The notes beneath the pieces are model-generated. The model did not search any database, was not told where the DNA came from, and worked only from the letters and a program-made list of their open reading frames with translations. 64,000 bases of DNA from Trichinella spiralis. Lineage: Eukaryota > Nematoda > Enoplea > Trichinellida > Trichinellidae. Of this stretch, positions 37,112 to 51,098 are shown one piece after another; positions within the stretch are counted from its first letter, which is position 1, and each line of letters starts with the position of its first letter. The translations under genes and the position numbers were made by a program. Location: assembly GCA_000181795.3 (NCBI GenBank), contig CM012954.1:10716067-10780066 (forward strand). Reading direction: 5' to 3'.

Positions 37112-37597
37112 CGTATATTTTGGACGAAAGACAAAAATCGAAAAAGCTCAGCAACAAAAATTTGTCTCAATTGAATTCCAGTAGAAAGCTGCTTGTTTTT
37201 TGAAATGAAAAAATGAATAAGACGACAACAACGAAGAAGAAGATGTTGATGATGATGATGATGTGAAAAAGTCAACTGGTTGTGATCAACCGCTTCTAAA
37301 AATTCCAACAATATAATCACTGACCAGAGAGAATGCAACAGAAATTGAATTAAAATTAAAGAAAAAGCAAATATTTTTTAAATTGCAAACGAATAAAACT
37401 CGCATTTCGAGGATGCAATTGAAAAATGACGCGTTGCAGATTGCAAAACCAAAAACAAAAAACAATACATGCATATTCTTAGCAACAGCTGCAAATAGCA
37501 AAACAAATCTTTGGTTTGCTTGTTTTGGCTAATCTCTACAAAACAGAACAACTAATTTTAATAATAAGAAGAGCCAACTGATGAATGGGAGAAGATT

Positions 37598-37632
<35 letters not shown>

Positions 37633-40600
37633 GGCCACCGTTAAATATGACAAACCGTCTTCGACGCTTGATCGTTTGTAAAATTGAATAGCTAGAGTAG
37701 CAGACGTTGTTGGCAAAAGCAGGTTGGCCGGATCCAGTCGGTCGCTCGGCGTGAGCTCAACAATTTTTCATCGCGAATTATTTGTCACAGCACTTTGCTA
37801 TTGCTACAACAATTAACTACTCAAGCGCCTCTAGCGGTCATAAATGCATATACACACATACAGATGCGTATTATTAAAAAAAGTCGAACAATTGTACAAA
37901 AAATTACATAATTTTGAAAAAACAAAAACATAAACTTTCTTCCATTCAATAGTAAAATCTGTTTTACTGTAATAATTTGAAGTTACCAAAAAAAAAGAGT
38001 GCCATTCATCAGTTGATCACTGCACAATATACCATGTACAAAATCTAATAGGCTTCATTGTTACTTTCACTTGAAACAACAAATTTGAACAACTGAACTT
38101 ATTTCTTTTGAATAAGAAAGAATTATATGAATCAAGTGAATAAGAAAAAATGAAAATGATGAAATTTGAAAAACAACAATTTATGACAATCATTTTCGAA
38201 AACATGGAATATTTAGTTGTAATATGATGAACGAATAAATTCCGTCCCTGCATCAAACAGGTTCATCAAGGTTGAAAATCATCCAGGTGGAAAACAACTG
38301 ACAGTTTTATTAAATACTTGAAAATTCAAGACAACAACACTATTATCACTACAGCTGCTGCTATAACAACTGCTTCTACTGCATACTTGAATTTCTTTCA
38401 ACAATTCTTAATGTAAAATCTCTTTTTTTTTCTTCGAATTATTCTCCACATTCAAAGTGTTGATTTAACAAGCAGTTTTGAATCAAAATAAATAATACCC
38501 TCCACCTCCTCCTCTTCCTCCTCTTATTATAATACCATGGTGATTGAAAATAAAAATAAAAATCATATTATTATTCAGAAATTTTGAATAAATCTAAACA
38601 AACAATCGTGAAACTGTATAAGCATGATTAAGATGCTGATATGGTAAAAGTGAAAGAGAAATTCAACTGCTAACATAATAAAAATTTCAACTTTTCCAAT
38701 TTATACTACATCAACAGGTTAGAAAATTATTATTAATTATTTTCGACAACAACAACAAAAAATACCAATAAATATAAACAAGATATTGAATAAAGCAGCT
38801 CAATTCAAACATGTGACATTAAACTGAATGACGTGTCAAGCCTCTTCTGTCTGACACGTTTATTTTGGAACAAAAGCGACAAATCTTTTGAAATGAAAGA
38901 ATTTTGAACAGTGTTTTGTTTTACAAGAAAAAAACCAGTTTTTCCCAATAAATCATAGTCACAATAAGGCGGAAATAAAAAAAATCATCGTAATAAAAAA
39001 AATAAAAGAAAAAAAATTTTTTTAATAATAATCACCAAGCTTAAAACATTACCGAATACAATATTTGATAATTCAGTTGAACAAACAATGAATATCAATT
39101 TCCTGTACTGTGAAACAAAAAATTTATTACAATTGATCAGAGCTTTTGTTTTCTTTTTTTTGAAAATATCAAATATGTCAAGAGATTTCCTCTTTCTCTC
39201 ATGGAACATCAGTTGAACATTCACTAGCCGAAAGAACAAAAGAGAAACTTGGTATTAATTGTGGAAAATTTTCACTACTTTTCAGACGATAAAAACCGAA
39301 ATACTGTCATAATTTTATCATCAAAAAACACCAAGAAAACGTAAGCAAAAATTCAAATAATAAAATCGTCCGCAATCGTCAATAATTAAAAATTAATTTA
39401 CATTTAAAAAGAAAATTGACGAATCATTTTTGAAACAACATCATGTGGCACAGTTTGATTATAATGAAACGGAAAGACTTTTCTGCAAATTAAAACCAAA
39501 TAATTTTTACAAATTTGAACAATTGAACATCACATTCACAAACTGTACATTGTCATGCACAAGATGCAATTAATTGTTTCTTTTTTGTACCGTAATCACA
39601 CTCATATCACATGATAAATAATTTAAGTGAATTTTTTTGTTTTTCCATTTTTATTTTTCACATTTCATTCGTGTCATTAATTGGAAAATTTCCTATGAAA
39701 ATAATAATTTAATAATAAATATTAGCTTAGCTCTTCCAAATAGAAAGCATCTAAATTCCAACAAAACAGACAAAATTGCCCAAACTCGAAATCTTGAATT
39801 TGTTTACCTTGCTGCCCGAATTTTACCAGTATAACATTCACATTTTGAATATAATATTTGATTTGTAATGAATAAAAATTCATTTTTTATTTAAAAAATA
39901 CACAAAAAAATTATTACTATACAGCTTAGAAATTTTTCTGCTCAAATATTCTACGCATACAGCTTGTGAAATAACAGTACAAAAATTAGAAATAATTTAC
40001 CATAATTCATTACGTACTATTTTCAATTCTCATGAATATAAATTTGTAAAATAAACCAAGCACAAGTCAGAGATCAATAAATTATATAATTAATAAAGCA
40101 CAACATCACGGTGCAAGTAGGAAAATAAATTACAAAAAAAACCATGCCAACAATGCTAAACTTGAAAATTGTAACAATAAAACTATCATCTGCAGAAAAT
40201 TACAAAAAATAAATACAACATATACCAAATATTTGCTGTGTAATTTAAAGCAAGAACTGACGTCACAATCAAACTAATTTTAGGATAATTTACATTTAAT
40301 TGGCAATTTGAAAAAATACTAGTTGCTAGCATGGAAAGTTTAACAAAAATAATTAAATCATTCATAAATATTTAAATTGAAAGTGATAATTATGAATACA
40401 GATATTCAGTAATGTATCATCTACATTCAGTAATAAGCTTAAAATAAGCGAATGTTGTCAAAAGTTACATTTTCAATTAAACGATTGAAATAACTAGTAC
40501 ATATTAAGGTTCCAGAAAGGTGAAACTGGTGAAATAATTTCACTCTCAATTTATGCAGATACAAAAATTTTTAAGTGATGAAACAACTTTTCACCAGTTT

Positions 40601-41242
40601 CAAAATTATGCATGTAAAACAGCGCTACTTAATATACTGAATTAAATAATGTTAAAAAAGCTGATATATATACAATTGACATTGACAATTAAAATTCACT
40701 TACCACAAATTTTTTCATGATGGTTTTTGCATTCAATAGGCAACAATTGTTTTGTCTTCAAAATTTTATCCTTGAAAAATTTAATTATAAACATAAAATA
40801 TTATACAAAAAAATCAATCGCATTTAGTGATACAAATTAACCAAATTCTACTATTTACTTTTCAAAACATTTTACAGTAAAAAATCTCATAATAAAATTA
40901 TCACTTAAAAAGTTTTGAATAAAAAAAAATATTAGAACTTATGCGAGTTATGCTAAATTTTACTGTATCACCATTTAAACGATCAGTTTTGTGTAAGATT
41001 GCTTTTTTAAACAAACTGAACTGATACTGTAAAGATTTCGAAAGAGAAATAAATTTGACAAATTACATGTCAAGTAATCAAAAATAAAAAGTTAATTACG
41101 ATCAATGATCTTGTTCAGTTGTCATTTTTCATATTACAGTTTTATACATAACACTGTTATAGAGCATATCAGGAGAAAAATTTTACAATTGTAGTCAAAT
41201 GGAAAGAAAACTTACTGCTAAAGAAGAAACGAAGAAGTTCAG
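37112..41242. other. Gene-poor AT-rich interval (4.1 kb)
   Basis: The left part should contain the SLC26 promoter. A GC-richer block at about 37630-37850 follows an (AT)n microsatellite at 37601-37631 and is the best promoter candidate. The remainder is strongly AT-rich with simple repeats, including a CCTCC-rich tract near 38500-38522 and AAC and TTA runs. Open frames are short and lack similarity. Confidence 0.4.
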
Positions 41243-41680
41243 TTAAGCCATATAAAACGATTTTAACGTATTCATAATCATAGAACTATCCGATAAGGAT
41301 GCTTTTGGTAAATCTTTAATCAGATTGTTACGATGATAATTCAAAGTTGCTTTTGCACATGCTCTGATGCTTCCACCAATGAAAAGGCATTTGAGAATTG
41401 CCGGAATTCGAGAAATTTGGCGAACAAACGGTGTAGATGTGATTAAAGTTTGCAAATGGGCGTCCAGAACACGAATAACCACAATACCAAGTTCGTCTTC
41501 AAAAACTTTGACTTTCAAAAGATGCTTGCACTGTCCTAAACCACATTCACCAAACACACTTTTAATAGCAGCAATGACAGCTCCATAGATGGTAGAACTC
41601 GTGACTGATGAATGCGGTAGCTCAACCGATGGATCAAGAATTAGTTGAAATACACAATATCTAAACTTAGCTTTGACCAT
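41243..41680 (-). CDS. POP5: POP5, RNase P/MRP protein subunit (145 aa)
   Basis: Conserved protein of RNase P and RNase MRP, acting in the nucleus in tRNA 5' maturation and rRNA processing. The start is MVKAKFRYCVFQL, equivalent to the family's MVRFKHRYLLCEL. The core holds IYGAVIAAIKSVFGECGLGQ, then DELGIVVIRV (the family's TGIVLLR position). The diagnostic C-terminal part is LFIGGSIRACAKATLNYHR, matching the LHVGGTIRTCQKFLIQYNR region of human POP5. Length (145 aa) compares with 163 aa in human, which carries an extra acidic tail. It is a single exon ending at TAA 41243-41245. Rpp14 shares the fold but lacks the GG-x-IR-x-C motif, so POP5 is preferred. It lies 1 kb downstream of OGDH on the same strand; the gap is large for one transcript. 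Confidence 0.92.
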   Translation of the reverse strand: MVKAKFRYCVFQLILDPSVELPHSSVTSSTIYGAVIAAIKSVFGECGLGQCKHLLKVKVFEDELGIVVIRVLDAHLQTLITSTPFVRQISRIPAILKCLFIGGSIRACAKATLNYHRNNLIKDLPKASLSDSSMIMNTLKSFYMA

Positions 41681-42722
41681 TTTGTAATGATGAACTTAAA
41701 TGAAAATTGAATGATAAAATATTTTTCAAACACTTAATAGGTGTTGATTAGTAAATTTTCAATAAAAAACATTTAAATTAACATTCACAACAACTGCATT
41801 TAGAAAAAGAAAGTACAACTTCAAAATGCCTGTTGTAATAAAACGCGGTAGGCATTATAACGGATATTCAAGTATGAATATCAAAAATTCTTTTTCTTCA
41901 CACAAATCAGTAAAGGTATACAACTTCTAATTTAAAGATACAAAAATTGCATTAGTATAGCTAATTAATTTTTTACACAAATTATTAAATTGTATATTAC
42001 AGTAATAAAAAATATGCACAGGTATTAATATTAAATTGGAATTAAAAGTGAATTATTTTAGCATTAATTTTAACTAAGTTTAAATTTATTGTCTTAAATT
42101 TTGCCTATTCATTATTTATATTGTTTTGTAAAGCTGAATTAAATTTTTTTCCAAATTACAGTAAATGACATTTATACTGATAAAAGCATTTTTATCAATA
42201 TAAAATTGTGTATTGATATTTTCAACTGAACATCTGGATGAATTTTGGAATAATTATCAAAAACATATAATAATTTTTGTGCCCTGCTTTGACGTTGAAT
42301 CACGCTCCATTTTGCAAATTTTGTCAAAATATTGATTATGCAAAAAAATACTTTCCTTTAAAATGCAACAAAAGCTTTCTTGTACAAAATATCACATCGT
42401 TTACTGTTCATATTTAGTTCGTTTTCCTTTATCCAAGCGAACTTACTGAATTGAAATTGAAATGCACAACTGAAGAGATGATATAACTTGCCCGCTTGTT
42501 TCTGTTCAATCTTTAAAAGTTGAACAATAAAATTTTGCGCGCAGAAAACAATATTGAATAAGTTTTACCATATTCATCAGATCGTCTCAGAGGACTGGTA
42601 AAACAGAATTAAATAAACAGTCGGTTAGAATAAGGAAAATGGAAGAACACATAGCTTGATATATTTAAATAAATAAATAACTGTTGGCAGCATTTGGAGA
42701 AAACAATTTTTTTACCAAGTTT
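41681..42722. other. OGDH-POP5 intergenic region
   Basis: About 1 kb of AT-rich sequence holding the POP5 promoter and the OGDH 3' UTR. No exon or RNA gene is seen. Confidence 0.4.
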
Positions 42723-45700
42723 TCAATCTACACCCGGCATGGTCACCTCCAACGTGTCAGCAATCACTTTGTTCTGCTCTCGCATATGATGATATTTGTT
42801 GCCGGTAGCGGTCGACGCCGAAGGTGCACGTCCAGCATATCTGTTTGTTATATTTAAATAATTTCATTAATCAATCGAACAATTAATTAATTAAAACTCA
42901 CTTGACTGAACGACCGTTGTTAAGAGCAGTCAACAGTCGCGGATGGACGTACAACCAAGCACCCATGTTCTTGTGCTCTTCTTGTGCCCAAATTAGTTGC
43001 GCATTTTTGTACTTTTCCGCTTGCTCTTTCACTAAATCATACGGAAAAGGACTAAGCTAAAACAGGAAGAAAAAAAACAAATTTTAATTAAAAAATATTT
43101 AAACCAATATTAACATTGATCTACCTGTTCTACTCGACAAAGAGCCACGTCAGAATCTAATTTTTTGTTATTCCGCTCCTTTTTCAATTCATAATAAAGC
43201 TTTCCTGAACAAAACACAAGCCGCTTCACTTGTTCCGGATTCTCACTAGCTGGACCATCTTCTGGAATAAGCCTTTTGAATCGAGTATTTTCCAAATAAT
43301 CTTCAAATGGTGAACGAGCTTCTGGATGACGTAACAAGCTTTTCGGAGTCATCACTATCAACTAATGAACACAAAGAACAAATTAATTAATTCAATATAT
43401 TAACATGAATTTTCAGTTTAAAAAATATTAAAAAATACCGGTTTACGAAACGGTAATAACATCTGTCGTCTGAGAAGATGGAAGAAATTTGCAGGGGTTG
43501 TACAATTCGCAACAATCATGTTCGTCTCCATCAACTGCCTTCCCTCGAATTCTGGACCGGGTGGCTGAAATACATTTTTTTTAATTTGTCAAAGTGGTAA
43601 AATCGACATCTATCTAACTTTCATTCGTTCTTCATCGTCGCAGCAGAGTTGCAAAAATCGTTCCAACCGTGCAGATGAATGCTCCGGACCCATTCCTTCG
43701 TAGCCATGAGGCAACAAACAAACAATGCCCGACTGACGAATCCATTTCGCTTGACCACTTAATAATAAAATTTGCAATTTAATTTATTCAAAAAATAATA
43801 TCAAAACCCATTCCATTTCATCACCTGGAAATAAATTGATCAAATATACACTGCGCGTTGTTGGAAAAATCACCAAACTGCGCTTCCCAAATAACCAAGG
43901 CGTTGGGATTGGACAACGAAAAGCCGACCTCAAAACCGAGTACGCCGAATTCAGAAAGTGAACTATTGCATACAGTATATTGTGCCTAGTGGAAAAAAAT
44001 TGCAATAATAAAATATTAATATTATTTTTGAAATCAAATTTCACCTGTTTCCCTGGCCAAAGTTCATTCAACGGCTCTACGGTATTTTTATCGACATTCT
44101 GGTCGTGGAGCACGTGATGACGATGGCTAAAAGTGCCACGTTCCACATCCTGACCACTAAGACGTACGTGAAAACCTTCACCAAGCAGGCTGCCAAAAGC
44201 GAACGCTTCGGCCAACGCCCAGTCACTGGTGCCGGATTGTACCATTTGCGCACGGCCACGCAAAACCCTCTCCAACCCGGAGTGCAAGCGAAAATTTTTC
44301 GGCACAGCGGAAAAAATATTACCAATATGTTGCAATACTTCTACACTAACACCAGTCGGTTTCAATTTCAAATCCACATCATAAGGGAAAAAAGCTTGAA
44401 AACAAAATTAATTAATATCAACAGATATATTTCCGCCGTTATGCGCTTTTCTGTTGTTATTCGAATTACTTTTCCAAGGCGAATCTAGCCAATCGCGATT
44501 ACGAACAAACATTTCTTTCTGCGAATTCGAATATGCAGTTTCCATTATTTCAACATAATGATCCATCTCCGCCTGCAATTTTATTTTATTTTATTATCAA
44601 CACTATAAAACTCTTTTATCATTAAAAAAAATAGAAATCTCTCCTTTAACCTGCACATATTCTTGATTTACTACACCGGCGTTGATCAATTTTTGAGCGT
44701 ACTTGTCCATCACCGGTAGCGCTTTGGCTATTTTCTGATACATCAACGGCTGTGTGAACGATGGTTCATCTTGTTCATTGTGTCCATGCCGTCGATAGCA
44801 TACCTGAAAAAAGAAAAATCCAAATAAATTTAATGTACTGATAATAATTTAAATGTTTCCATTTACTAAATCAATAACCACGTCTTTTTTGAACTTGTTC
44901 CTCCACTGAGAAGCAACAGTACAGACATGCATAACTGCTTCGGGATCGTCGGCGTTGACGTGAAATATCGGTGCATTCACAACCTTAGCTACGTCTGTAC
45001 AATAAGGTGACGAACGTGAAAAACGTGGATCTGTTGTAAAGCCAATCTGTCGTGCAGAAATAAACGATATTGTCGATATGAAATATGCAAAATTGTAATT
45101 ATATTTATTTACCTGATTGTTGACAATAAAATGAATAGAACCGTGACAAGTGTAGGCAGGTAGGCCGCTTATGTCGAACGTTTCATACACAATACCTTGG
45201 CCTGAAAAGGCGGCATCGCCGTGCAACAAGATGCTCATCACCTTGTCACCTCGGGCATCGTTGCGGTAGAACTGTTCGGCTCGGGTTTTGCCCTGGACCA
45301 CCGGATCGACCGCTTCCAAATGGGAAGGGTTCGCCACCACGCTGATTTTAATCGGCTTACCAGAGGCACTGTTCAAACGTTCTATACAAACGCCCAGGTG
45401 ATATTTCACATCGCCACTCCCTTCATCTTCTGGTTGAAGTGTGCTGAATTGGCAGAATATCGCTTCCAATTCTTGCCGGCACACGTTTGCCAGAATGTTC
45501 AACCGACCACGGTGTGGCATGCCAATGACAAACGTGTCGACGCCAAGTGCAGCGGTGCAATCGATCACCTGCTTCATTGCCGGTATCAATACCTCACAAC
45601 CTTCAAGACCGAATCGTTTTTCAGCTGGCCATTTTTTGGCCAAAAATTCTTCAAATCTACAAATTTAAATTACCATTATTAATTGATAATTCAAATTTTA

Positions 45701-47688
45701 AAAATTCCCATCAAAAATAAAACATGCTTAGTAGAACGAATCAATCGTTTAAAAAGTCTCTTCTGCTCGTCCGGTGTCAATTCCATAATGCTGGGAGTTT
45801 CAAAATGCTTTCGAATCCACAGATACTGTTCTCGATTGCTCAAATGCATATATTCCACTCCAATATGATGACAATATATTTTCTGAAAATAAGCAAAATA
45901 TTAACAACAACAAATAATTAATTTCAAATGACAATCGAAATGCTCACTTTCAATCTTTGCAATATTTCGCCTAAAGTTAACACTGAACGATCACCTCCAA
46001 TGTAAGTTGTGTTCGGAAGCAGAAATTCACGATTCAAATCTTTTTCAGCTAAAACAACAAACAACAATCTCATTACTTTTCAAAAAAATTTTATCAGTAA
46101 TGATTTTCATCAACACTCAACAACAACAAACATACCATGCGCAATTAAATATAACAATTATCTTTTAAAATGCATGTTAATTTCTATGTTACAGAATCAA
46201 AATTAATTGACTTTTTCAAAATGAATAATTGCAAACTAAAAAACAATTTTTATCACAAATTTAAATAAAATACCAAATCATTTTATAAATATTTTCTTTC
46301 TGTACATTTGTTCAAAATATCATGTAGAAAAAATTTTTTGAATATGTATTAAAATAAGCAAAAAAAACAAAAGTACAATGACAATTTTTAAATTTCCACT
46401 ACACAGTAAGTTAAATTTGATTATTATTACTGTCAATTTGAACTATCACCAAAAAGAGCAGTATACGGAAAATATTTCAATAAATAAAGCAAGTAAATAT
46501 TTCTCTTCACAAAAGCTGTTCAAAAACGCTTCGATATTTCTCATCTGCCACATAATAATAAATAAATTCAATGAGACAGACCCAATTGTGTCAGTAAAGA
46601 TAATTTTAAAGTTCACTTGATAATTTATTAATTATGATCTGTTTTACACCTTTGCTACGTTTTTTGTTCCTTTAACAAAGTGTTTCTCCTTCCACTTCAC
46701 CGAGAGCAATTACACCTAATCTTCAAATCAATTTTAACAAATAATTAAAATTCCATTACTGAAAAAATTGTTTTCAACAAGGTAAAACATTTGCTAACAC
46801 TAAGCAAACTTGATAGAAGAAAACAAATTTAAAGCAAACTTGAAAGATATGAACCGGATGAAAAACTTTTTTCCTGAAATCGTTACGTCAGAGCAAATAA
46901 TATAAAAACCAAAAATATTGTTGTTTTCTTTACAATTTCATGATATACTTACATTTTTGCAATCTCATAAATTACAATAAACAAAAAACATTAGAAATAT
47001 CTGAATTTTTAAATTACTGCCTTACCTTCCATTATTACTGTTTATGAATTGATGAAATAATATTTTTACTCAAATTATAAGTTGATAACTCCAATTCCGG
47101 TGCTACCGTATCGTCCAAATCTGCTTTGTTGATGCCCAATGGATCCAAATCGGCAATGTGGTGCCCTCTAGTCTAAAAGTATAATATAAAAAGTTTTATA
47201 AAAAATAATAAATCTGAAATACTAAAATCATCACCTGATAACTTTTGATTAATTGCTGCACTTTAGCGTGATCGGATATAGTGTTAGTATCTATAGAAGC
47301 CACATGATGACTAAGTGCTGACAAAGATGGTGGAGGATAATAAGCATCGCCAGGTTGCATTCCTGCTTCGACGCTTCGAAAAAACGCATCCCAACTCTTG
47401 AAACACATTTTCAAAAATTAATAATAATAACAATAATAATAAATACTAATATCTAATACAAAACCGAACCTTGTGAACAGATTTCGGATCGTTCTTCCAC
47501 GATTCAAACATCTCTTCAATATAAATGGACGAAGTGCCATTGAGGAACGGCTCGGCGGCCATTCTAGACATCGGTGCCGGAAAATTGGGCGGTGCACCAT
47601 ATCCAGTTGATTGACGGCGTCTAACATTGATAGCTATGCATTGCGAAAGCTGTAACAGCTGCTTAAATCTTGAAGTTCGACTTAGCAT
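42723..47688 (-). CDS. OGDH: 2-oxoglutarate dehydrogenase E1 component, mitochondrial (1,001 aa)
   Basis: Thiamine-diphosphate-dependent E1 of the 2-oxoglutarate dehydrogenase complex; it decarboxylates 2-oxoglutarate in the TCA cycle. Sixteen exons sum in phase: 47688-47470, 47396-47235, 47172-47070, 46048-45948, 45882-45728, 45656-45113, 45046-44867, 44803-44651, 44572-44470, 44394-44045, 43985-43825, 43757-43619, 43564-43439, 43361-43125, 43056-42902, 42840-42723. The Arg/Ser-rich N-terminus ([14 protein letters not shown], then RRRQS) suits a mitochondrial presequence. Landmarks: [77 protein letters not shown] and a C-terminal [15 protein letters not shown]. The human protein is 1,023 aa, so this looks full length. 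The paralogue DHTKD1 is shorter and lacks this N-terminal segment. The intron at 45657-45727 appears to use a GC donor. Confidence 0.97.
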
Positions 47689-49221
47689 GTCTGGAAGCGA
47701 AATTTCGAATGCTCGGAAAAACCTTGAGAAGGAAAAAGAGACACCGATTATTCCTACGTCACTTCTCTTTTATGAAATCTAGACGCAAGAAATGTAAACA
47801 AGATGCAATTTACGTCGATTCGCGTCAGACAACCTAGCCAACGCTAAAGATAATTGAAGAACAATATGCACTATGAATTAAGATAATGAGCAGTAAGAAG
47901 CGAATAAACATGCAAACAATTTCTGATAAATATATATATGCATAAATATAAATACGTACATAAACATTAGATTAACATGCGTAATGTATATTACAAAAAT
48001 AATTACTGTCCAATTTTCAAAGTAAAAAAATGATAATTTAATAATTCATATAAAAACATTGGAAAGAATTCACAATGCAATATATCACATTTGGAATGTA
48101 GACTTAAACTCAAATTAAGCCAAATTTTAAAGTTAAAAATATTTACATTAAATATATCTCAACTCTTCCTAATTGAAAAAAATATCGTAAAATTTTCAAA
48201 TTTACAGATCATCAAGTGATAATGAGATAAAAATCTAATGAATCATACATATCAAAAGTAGAACAACAATGTATAGTTCATTTCATAGCAATTTTATTAT
48301 AACTACTTACAAAGTCATTTTTTCTTGCCACAATTTACGTAACAAACAACTAGAAAAGAAAACAACTGCGCAACTTGTAAAGTAGGAGGGAATTAACGAC
48401 GCATACAGTATAATTATTGATTTCAGGTTACAAATAATGTAAATCAAGAAGCAATAATAATGCTGCAAAAAGAAAGCATTTCAAAACTGCATCTATTGAA
48501 AAATATGCGTTAGCTAAGAAAATTTATTATTATTACACATGAATTTTAAAGAAAAATCATTTTTATTGGTTACACAAACATTCTATTTTGCAGAAAAGTG
48601 CATGTAAAAATTTAATATTCAAAAATCAAATTTAACTTTACTATTTTTTTATTGTGTAATTATCAGCATAAAATTTATCATTAATTGTTATTTTCGGTTT
48701 TAGTTGTTTGATTATTATGCTAAAAATACAAATTTACAATTAAAAATACCAATGACTTGATTGGATGTTGAATACAAATCCCGCGTTTTTGGTAGTTTTT
48801 TATGTGTAAAAATGCGTGAAATTAGCGATTTCACATTATGTAATGAAAATACTCATATTATTCAGCAAAAGAGTTTTTTATTTTATAAGTTTCACATCAG
48901 AAAGTGCTTCAAACTTGGCTGAATTTTATTGAAGTATTACTGTATTTTTACTCATTAATGAGATTATCAGTGAAGTGAAACGAATATTGAAACGAAAATA
49001 TAATATCATTCTTATAAACTAGATTTGCAGTTGATAAGTATTTCAACGTTGTGATTTGAAATCATGAAAGAACATTTGTGTCATTATTCGTATTGTTGTG
49101 ATTTGAGTCAATAATCATCACTGATTTGAAGATGCTGTTGTTTATTTCTGGTGAGAAATGTCTATGCTTGAATTTTCAGAACTTTTCTGGAGCATTTCAT
49201 ACTATTTCATATAGTTGAAAA
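47689..49221. promoter_or_regulatory. Divergent OGDH / CDP-DAG synthase intergenic region
   Basis: OGDH (minus) and CDP-DAG synthase (plus) start on opposite sides of this 1.5 kb interval. It is AT-rich, and most of it shows no structure. It must contain both promoters; the stretch just left of 49222 probably includes the 5' UTR of the synthase. No RNA gene is seen. Confidence 0.4.
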
Positions 49222-51053
49222 ATGATTGGAGAAGATGAAAATGTGCGTAAAAGGCAATTAAATGCTTCAGACGCTAAAGTTGAGCCTAACCAAGAGGTTG
49301 CTCTCTTCATTTTAATGTAGTATGTTAGTGATATTATTCTTTTAATGTTTAGAGTGATTATGACGACAAAAGTGACGGCAGTGATTGCAAGTAATTCAAA
49401 TTTATTTATGTAATTGTTGTGTACTGAGAATTGTTTATTTGCATATTTAAATACATTTTAATTATCATGTTCATGTCTATGCTAAATAGTTAAAATTCAA
49501 GTATTCCGATTTTAATGCAATCCCTGTTTTAATGCAATTTTAATCCCCTGTTTTTACGCATAATTTAAATTTAAAAATTTTACCCATCCTATTTTGCAGT
49601 GCTTTGTTCTTTACCTTCATTTTTAATGCAAAGCGCTAAAAATATTGCATTTCACTTCAGCAATAATGTGTTTGTTGCGAAGTGGAAAATTGTTTTGCCT
49701 TGCGACTGCAATTGATTTTTTAGCCTTTTCTGCAGTAAAACTGACAAGAGTATCAAATTATATTTTATGCACCAGGCTGTTGACATGTTCTGCTTGACAT
49801 TTTGATGCTTGATTCAAATTTGTTTTGAAATTACTCGGTTTTTTTAAATGCAATTTATGATCAAATTTAAATTGAAAACTATATTGCAATGCTGTGAATT
49901 GTTGTAGGAGAATCTTTAATTAATTTCTGGTCTTGGCATATAAAATCACTTGTAGAAAAGCGAATTTTACTGCTTCTCAAATCATTGATAGTAATATTTA
50001 TGTATGTATTGACAAGTCACGCCCCTGCTTGATAATTCAGTTTGTGACATTTAAGCATTGAATTCATTGATTTCTATTAATTTGCTCGTTAGTTTTATAT
50101 TGTAACTGCGAATAAGCAACAGTAATTATTGACGGAAAAAATATGTACCATACGTTCATTTTTTGATTTTCAAGTACAAAGTACAATTGCGATAAAAATG
50201 CTCAAATTTTTTAAAATTTGGTAAATAAACTTTTTTGCAGATTTGAAGATGTATGTTCGACTTCGAATTTGGTTACGTCAGAAGGCGGTGCTACATCGAT
50301 GGAGCAGGCGTTGTCCGGGCTATCGGCCAGGTATTAATTAAACGAATTTCAATTCACAAAAAATGTCTGATTTTTTTAGATGGCGAAATTGGGTAATTCG
50401 AGGAGTGTTTTCATTTTTTATGCTTCTTGCATTTTCATTTGTAATCTACCTTGGTCCTTTGGCGTTGATCACAATTGTAATCTTCTTTTTTTTTAAATAT
50501 GTTAAGAATATTTTTCAAGAATTAAAGTGTTATTTGGAAAAAAATTTTATTTTCAGGTGCTATTGATTCAAATCAAATGTTTCCAAGAAATCATCAGTAT
50601 TGGCTATGCAATTTATCGAATGCACAAATTACCATGGTTTCGATCATTATCATGGTATTTTCTTATCGCTAGTGATTATTTTTTTTACGGCGAAGCAGTG
50701 ATTGATTATTTTGGCTTATTTCTGAAACGCGATGTAAGAACGAAATATTATTTTAATTTTTTTACTTTTACTAGTGATTTTTCATTTGTATAGGAATTTC
50801 TTCGATTTCTCCTTACGAATCACAGAATGATTTCATTTTTTCTCTACTTGATTGGCTTTATTTGGTTCGTCTTGAGCTTGGTCAAACGTTACTATATGCG
50901 ACAGTTTTCTTTGGTATAGAAAAAAATTAATTTTTCTGAAACTTTTTGAAATTTGTTTTTACAGTTTGCTTGGACACACGTGACATTGCTGCTGATTGTC
51001 GCGCAATCGTATTTGATCATTCAGAACATTTTTGAAGGCACCATTTGGTAACA

Positions 51054-51098
<45 letters not shown>

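Noticed and set aside
45221-45682. 153-codon plus-strand frame
   Set aside because: Antisense to the largest OGDH exon.
46049-47069. Possible nested genes in the 1 kb OGDH intron
   Set aside because: Frames there are short and AT-rich without splice signals or similarity; the intron is simply long.
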